Below, piece by piece: positions 59,429 to 64,000 of a DNA stretch of 64,000 bases. Every line of letters begins with the position of its first letter. Position 1 is the first letter of the stretch. The notes under the pieces are model-generated. The model saw only the letters and a program-made list of their open reading frames with translations, had not been told where the DNA came from and made no database searches. This stretch comes from Hysterangium stoloniferum (taxonomy: Eukaryota > Basidiomycota > Agaricomycetes > Hysterangiales > Hysterangiaceae), in assembly GCA_015178975.1 (NCBI GenBank), contig WHVD01000054.1, positions 1 to 64,000 on the forward strand, in the 5' to 3' direction. The position numbers and the translations under genes were made by a program.

Positions 59429-62400
59429 ATGTCTTCCGAACCTCGACTTGTTGATTCTTTCACTGCACCTAAAGAGATTCTACAAGAGTTCGCTGATTTA
59501 GCCGAAGAAGAGGATGTCGATCCTTTCGCTGAGACAGCGTCCAAACGTCAAATTGCATCCCGTCAATCTGACTATCACAATCGGCGCTTCGACCGACAAG
59601 CCGTCGAGAGTGGGGACGCTTTCAAGGATGGAGGATCAGATGAAGGTGGTTATAAAGAAGCTATGCGACTAGCGAGGTTGGAGAAGGAGGAGATACGAGT
59701 GAAGCGGGCCATTGAGGAAAAAGAGCGGAGGGATCGAGAAGAGGGCCAGGAAAAGATGGACTTGGATAAAACTCCACCAAGGGAGGAATTTGAGTCAGCT
59801 GCCAAAGAATTAGCGGCAATGTCGGCAGGTTCAAAGCGCAAGCGTCGCTGGGATGTAGAAGAGCCATCAGAGACCAAGACTGATGGGACAGATAAAGAAT
59901 GGTCCAAGGAAGCTCTAGAAAACTCAGCGCCTAAAAAGCGTCGGTCACGGTGGGATGCCACACCAGCAGACGTGTCTGTTGGTGAGACTCCAAAGCGTTC
60001 GAGATGGGACCAAGCCCCGTCTTCAAACGATGATGACGGTCCGGTCGCAATGACCCCAATTTACATGAACGCACCTGGCCTCGTGGAAGACAAACACAAT
60101 CGATTTCTAACTGACGAGGAACTCGATGCCATTCTTCCTCCAACAGGATACGTGATTGTCACACCCCCAAATGGGTATGCTGTTGTTCAAGCCCCCGCTC
60201 GCAAGCTCTTGGCAACTCCCACGCCTGTGTTCACTGGCTTCCAAATCCAAGAAGATTCAGATGCTGCGGCTGCTGCTGCGGCGGCAGGTCTGGCTCCCGA
60301 ACTTCCAACAGAGATTCCTGGCGTGGGGAGCCTCGCCTTTTTCAAAGCCGAAGATGCACAATACTTCGCCAAGATTTTGAAAGAGGAAGACGAAACAGAG
60401 CTTTCCGTTGATGAGATGAAGGAACGTAAAATTATGCGTTTACTTCTGAAGATCAAGAACGGAACTCCACCTGTCCGTAAGACTGCACTTCGTCAGATCA
60501 CCGACAAGGCTCGCGAGTTCGGCGCAGGCCCACTATTTGATAAGATCCTTCCTTTACTCATGGAACGTACTTTGGAAGACCAAGAACGTCACTTGTTGGT
60601 CAAAGTTATTGATCGCGTGTTATACAAGTTGGATGATCTAGTCCGACCCTATGTGCATAAAATTCTAGTCGTCATCGAGCCTCTGCTAATTGACGAAGAC
60701 TATTATGCCCGTGTTGAGGGCCGTGAGATTATCTCTAACCTATCCAAGGCTGCTGGTTTGGCGCACATGATCTCCACCATGCGTCCCGACATTGACCACG
60801 CCGATGAATATGTCCGTAACACTACCGCTCGTGCCTTCTCGGTTGTCGCATCCGCGCTCGGTATTCCATCGCTTCTGCCTTTCCTAAAGGCTGTCTGTCG
60901 TTCGAAAAAATCGTGGCAAGCGCGTCATACGGGTATTCGTATTGTGCAGCAGATTGCAATCATGATGGGCTGCGCTGTACTTCCTCATCTGCGCAACCTC
61001 GTTGACGCTATTGCTCAAGGACTACAGGATGAACAGCAGAAAGTAAGAACAATGACGGCACTGGGATTGGCGGCACTTGCTGAAGCAGCAGCGCCTTATG
61101 GTATCGAGTCCTTTGATGGCGTACTTAAGCCGCTCTGGAACGGCGTCAAATTACACCGAGGGAAGGGTCTCGCTGCTTTTCTTAAAGCCATTGGGTTTAT
61201 TATCCCACTCATGGATCCCGAGTTTGCCAATTATTACACGAAGGGTGTAAATCCTATCTTAATACGAGAGTTCCAAACGTCAGATGAAGAGATGAAGAAG
61301 ATTGTTTTGAAAGTTGTTAAACAGTGCGCTGCCACTGAAGGTGTTACACCCGAATATATCAAACAAGATATCCTTCCCGACTTCTTTAAAGCCTTCTGGG
61401 TCCGCCGGATGGCCCTAGATCGTCGAAACTATCGTCAGGTTGTTGAAACCACTGTCGAGTTGGCGCAGAAAGCAGGTGTTGCAGAGATCGTCGGCAAAAT
61501 CGCAGATGGGTTGAAGGATGATGCTGAGCCATATAGGAAGATGGTCATGGAGACCATCACTAAAGTTGTAGCATCCCTTGGCGCTTCAGATATTGACGAA
61601 CGCTTAGAAATTCGTCTCGTCGACGGTATTATCTATTCCTTCCAAGAGCAGACAACCGAGGACCAGGTCATGCTGGACGGCTTTGGGACGGTTGTTAATG
61701 CACTAGGCATCCGCGTTAAGCCATACTTGACACAAATTGTATCGACCGTCCTATGGCGATTGAACAACAAAAGTGCGAAGGTTCGACAACAGGCAGCTGA
61801 CTTGACTACACGCCTAGCTGTTGTTATCAAACAATGTGGTGAAGATCAGCTGTTGAGCAAGCTCGGTATTGTGTTGTTTGAGCAGCTTGGAGAGGAATAC
61901 CCAGATACACTTGGAAGGTACGTCACAGTAACGCTATTATCTGTTTCGTCGTAGTAACCCTTCTCCTCACTGTAGCATCATCGCCGCTGAAGGGGCAATT
62001 GCCAACGTCGTCGGTATGACACAAATGCAGCCGCCGGTCAAGGATCTTTGTAAGTCATCAAGTCCACCACTAAAGTATTGTCAGTCTCTAATTTTTGTTC
62101 TATTAGTGCCACGGATGACGCCTATTCTCCGTAACCGACATGAGAAGGTACAAGAGGCTTCTATCAACTTGATAGGTCGTATTGGTGAATCCCATTATTC
62201 AATTACCAGACTTATGACACTGATACTGTTTTCTTTCCCAGCGGATCGTGGTGCTGAATTCGTAGCGGCTCGTGAATGGATGCGGATTTGTTTCGAGCTT
62301 CTCGATCTATTGAAAGCTCACAAGAAGGGCATCCGTCGAGCCGCCGTCAACTCCTTCGGCTACATCGCGAAGACCTTAGGTCCTCAAGACGTTCTCTCTG

Positions 62401-63093
62401 TCCTTTTGACCAATCTCCGGGTACAAGAGCGGCAAAGTCGTGTTTGCAGCACGGTCGCCATTGCTATTGTCGCTGAGACTTGCGGTCGTGAGTCACTATT
62501 ATTTCGTAACATATGTTTTTCGGTTGCTGACTCCTTTCTTCCCAGCATTCACCTGTATACCAGCCATCCTTGCGGAGTATCGAACAGCCGAACTCAATGT
62601 TCGCACTGGTTGCTTGAAGGCGTTATCATTTGTCTTCGAATATGTTGGCCCGCAATCAGCATATTACTGTGATTCAGTTGTTACCATGCTCGAGGATGCG
62701 CTCACCGATCGTGACTTGGTTCATCGGCAAACGGCGAGCACCATTGTAAAGCATCTCGCACTCGGTGTGGCCGGTCTGGGATGTGAGGATTCAATGCTAC
62801 ATCTTATGAATTTGGTATGGCCGAACTGTTTCGAGACATCTCCACATGTCATTGGGGCAGTCATGGATGCCATTGAGGCCATGAGAGTGACACTGGGTCC
62901 AGGCGTGTTACTTAGCTATGTCCTGCAAGGCCTCTTCCACCCTGCCAGGAAAGTCCGAGAGGTGTACTGGCGAATTTATAATGCCCTATACCTGGGAGCG
63001 GCCGATGCGATGGTGCCCTTTTATCCGGATTTAGGGGAGCTTAGTGAGGGTCAAAACGTATATGATCGGCATCCGCTGCAGATGTTCATATGA
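59429..63093 (+). CDS. SF3B1: Splicing factor 3B subunit 1 (SF3b155/Hsh155)
   Basis: Largest SF3b subunit of the U2 snRNP; it clamps the branch-point helix during spliceosome assembly. The start is [20 protein letters not shown]; the upstream TTG-initiated stretch is not counted. The N-terminal part has [19 protein letters not shown] and three tryptophan-containing U2AF-ligand-type motifs ([16 protein letters not shown] and KRSRWDQAP, residues about 140-200), with TP phospho-site-like motifs. An Ala run sits near residue 285. The HEAT-repeat region is very conserved: [20 protein letters not shown] (the lysine matching human K700 is present), [24 protein letters not shown] and [12 protein letters not shown]. 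Long first exon, then introns near 61920, 62050, 62180 and 62489. The end is PLQMFI-stop. Confidence 0.97.
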
Positions 63094-63552
63094 AATTTGC
63101 AGAGCTGGGTAGGGAGAGATTGTCGGTTGTGACTTGTATTATTACGTTGTCTATTGGTGAAATGCAATATGCATATTGTGGTTTAAGTTGAGTTAAAAAA
63201 AGGGGGAGGGGTGAAACATGCTACAACGGTCACAGACAGCAAGTATATTTAAAAAGTTGAGCTTGTTCAAGATATATAAAAATCGCCCAATTCATGCGCC
63301 CATGCATGGTGGGCGTGGGGTATATGCACAACCGACAAGCTATATCTATTGCAAACATTTAAAATTGCGGCCCTCATGGGTTCGTGACGGGGGACGTCTT
63401 ATATGTACAAGATAAAAGTCGTCACTAGTACTGGGTAATTGATGGTGAACCGTCTTGTAAAGAAGTAACGACAGCGAGCACTCCATAGGTATACATCCTC
63501 GTGATACGTTACATGCATCCCTGCTCGTAAAAACAGACGCACGAAAAGATAC
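63094..63552. other. Convergent intergenic region, no gene seen
   Basis: 460 bp between the 3' ends of SF3B1 and the methyltransferase gene. Short frames only. Confidence 0.5.
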
Positions 63553-64000
63553 CTATACTGCGCCAATGCCAGAATCGGACATCCATATTTCCACCGGCTC
63601 AGCACCCGCACCAAGCACCCTATCGACCAAGACGAGATTTATGCCAATAGTTTTCAAAGTGCCCCATAAGTCTCGTTCAGCCGAATCACGTTGCTTGTAT
63701 GCTAACAGAATGGTAGGCAGCGTGTCGTCTGAGGACGGTTCACTCCCGGACCGAGATTCTTGATTCAATCGGTCGAGTGTCTGTACCAGGGACGGGAATG
63801 ACGCGGTATTGTAAGTTACATCAGCCATGCTACGAGGAATAAATTAGATGTGTAAGTGGTATGAGAATTGATTCAGCCTACACAATCAAGTCAACCTTGC
63901 CATTGATCAGAGCGGGAAGAGTACCACTATCCCAATCAAGAATTAATGGCCGCAGATTAATCGATGAGTAGGCGTTCTTGTTTGTTGAGATATTATGTTC
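63553..64000 (-). CDS. Lysine methyltransferase (METTL21/EFM family), C-terminal part
   Basis: 3' end of a Methyltransf_16-type gene; its 5' part lies beyond the window. The last complete segment reads SINLRPLILDWDSGTLPAL, then VDLIV across an intron (GTAGGC donor) to MADVTYNTASFPSLVQTLDR. DVTYN is the motif expected at the end of the SAM domain (DLIVMADVTYN). The tail has LLAYKQRDSAERDLW, a family-like segment, and ends SDSGIGAV. The substrate is unknown (elongation factors or others). Confidence 0.8.

Overview
The window looks like nuclear DNA of a filamentous basidiomycete, most likely an Agaricomycete. Genes are split by many short introns (about 45-70 bp) with GT-AG and some GC-AG borders, genes are close together on both strands, and the families are typical of such fungi (CMR1-like Zn2Cys6 regulator, ERG4, OPI1, MVP1, a chromodomain Ty3/gypsy element). 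Assignment to a lower rank is not possible from the sequence alone.

Region 1 (1-8016) is repeat territory. The 3' part of a decayed Ty3/gypsy chromovirus (RNase H, integrase, chromodomain, then a long extra coding region and a long LTR) is followed by smaller duplicated repeats, and a solo LTR of another family with a 5-bp target duplication sits inside one of them.

Region 2 (8017-27222) is a compact gene block: a coiled-coil protein of unknown role, NDUFAF7 (complex I assembly methyltransferase), MMS19/MET18 (cytosolic Fe-S targeting), an ELMO/CED-12 protein, the nucleoporin NUP85, and an F-BAR/RhoGAP protein of the Rgd1 type. Region 3 (27223-32214) is gene-poor, with a tandem duplication and one small unknown gene with a zinc-finger-like tail.

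Region 4 (32215-57913) holds an MFS permease, a CUE/DUF1771/Smr protein, RIB3 (riboflavin pathway), an unknown coiled-coil-like protein, tRNA-Trp, a mitochondrial rhomboid protease, OPI1 (phospholipid gene repressor), MVP1 (sorting nexin), COQ3 (ubiquinone), a Zn2Cys6 transcription factor, ERG4 (ergosterol) and the tiny MZT1. Two gene pairs, MVP1/COQ3 and ERG4/MZT1, are divergent with only 70 and 105 bp between start codons. Region 5 (57914-64000) has a broken hypothetical gene, SF3B1/HSH155, and the end of a lysine methyltransferase cut by the window edge.

The genes do not form one pathway. Several serve mitochondria (NDUFAF7, rhomboid, COQ3) or membrane lipids and traffic (OPI1, ERG4, MVP1). 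I found no CRISPR, prophage, secondary-metabolite cluster or clearly new multi-gene system. The most unusual signals are at the RNA-processing level: four GC-AG introns that the reading frames of three genes require, a 31-nt intron, and an A10T10 palindrome abutting a 3' splice site. Exon models were worked out by eye; exon borders are exact only where stated.
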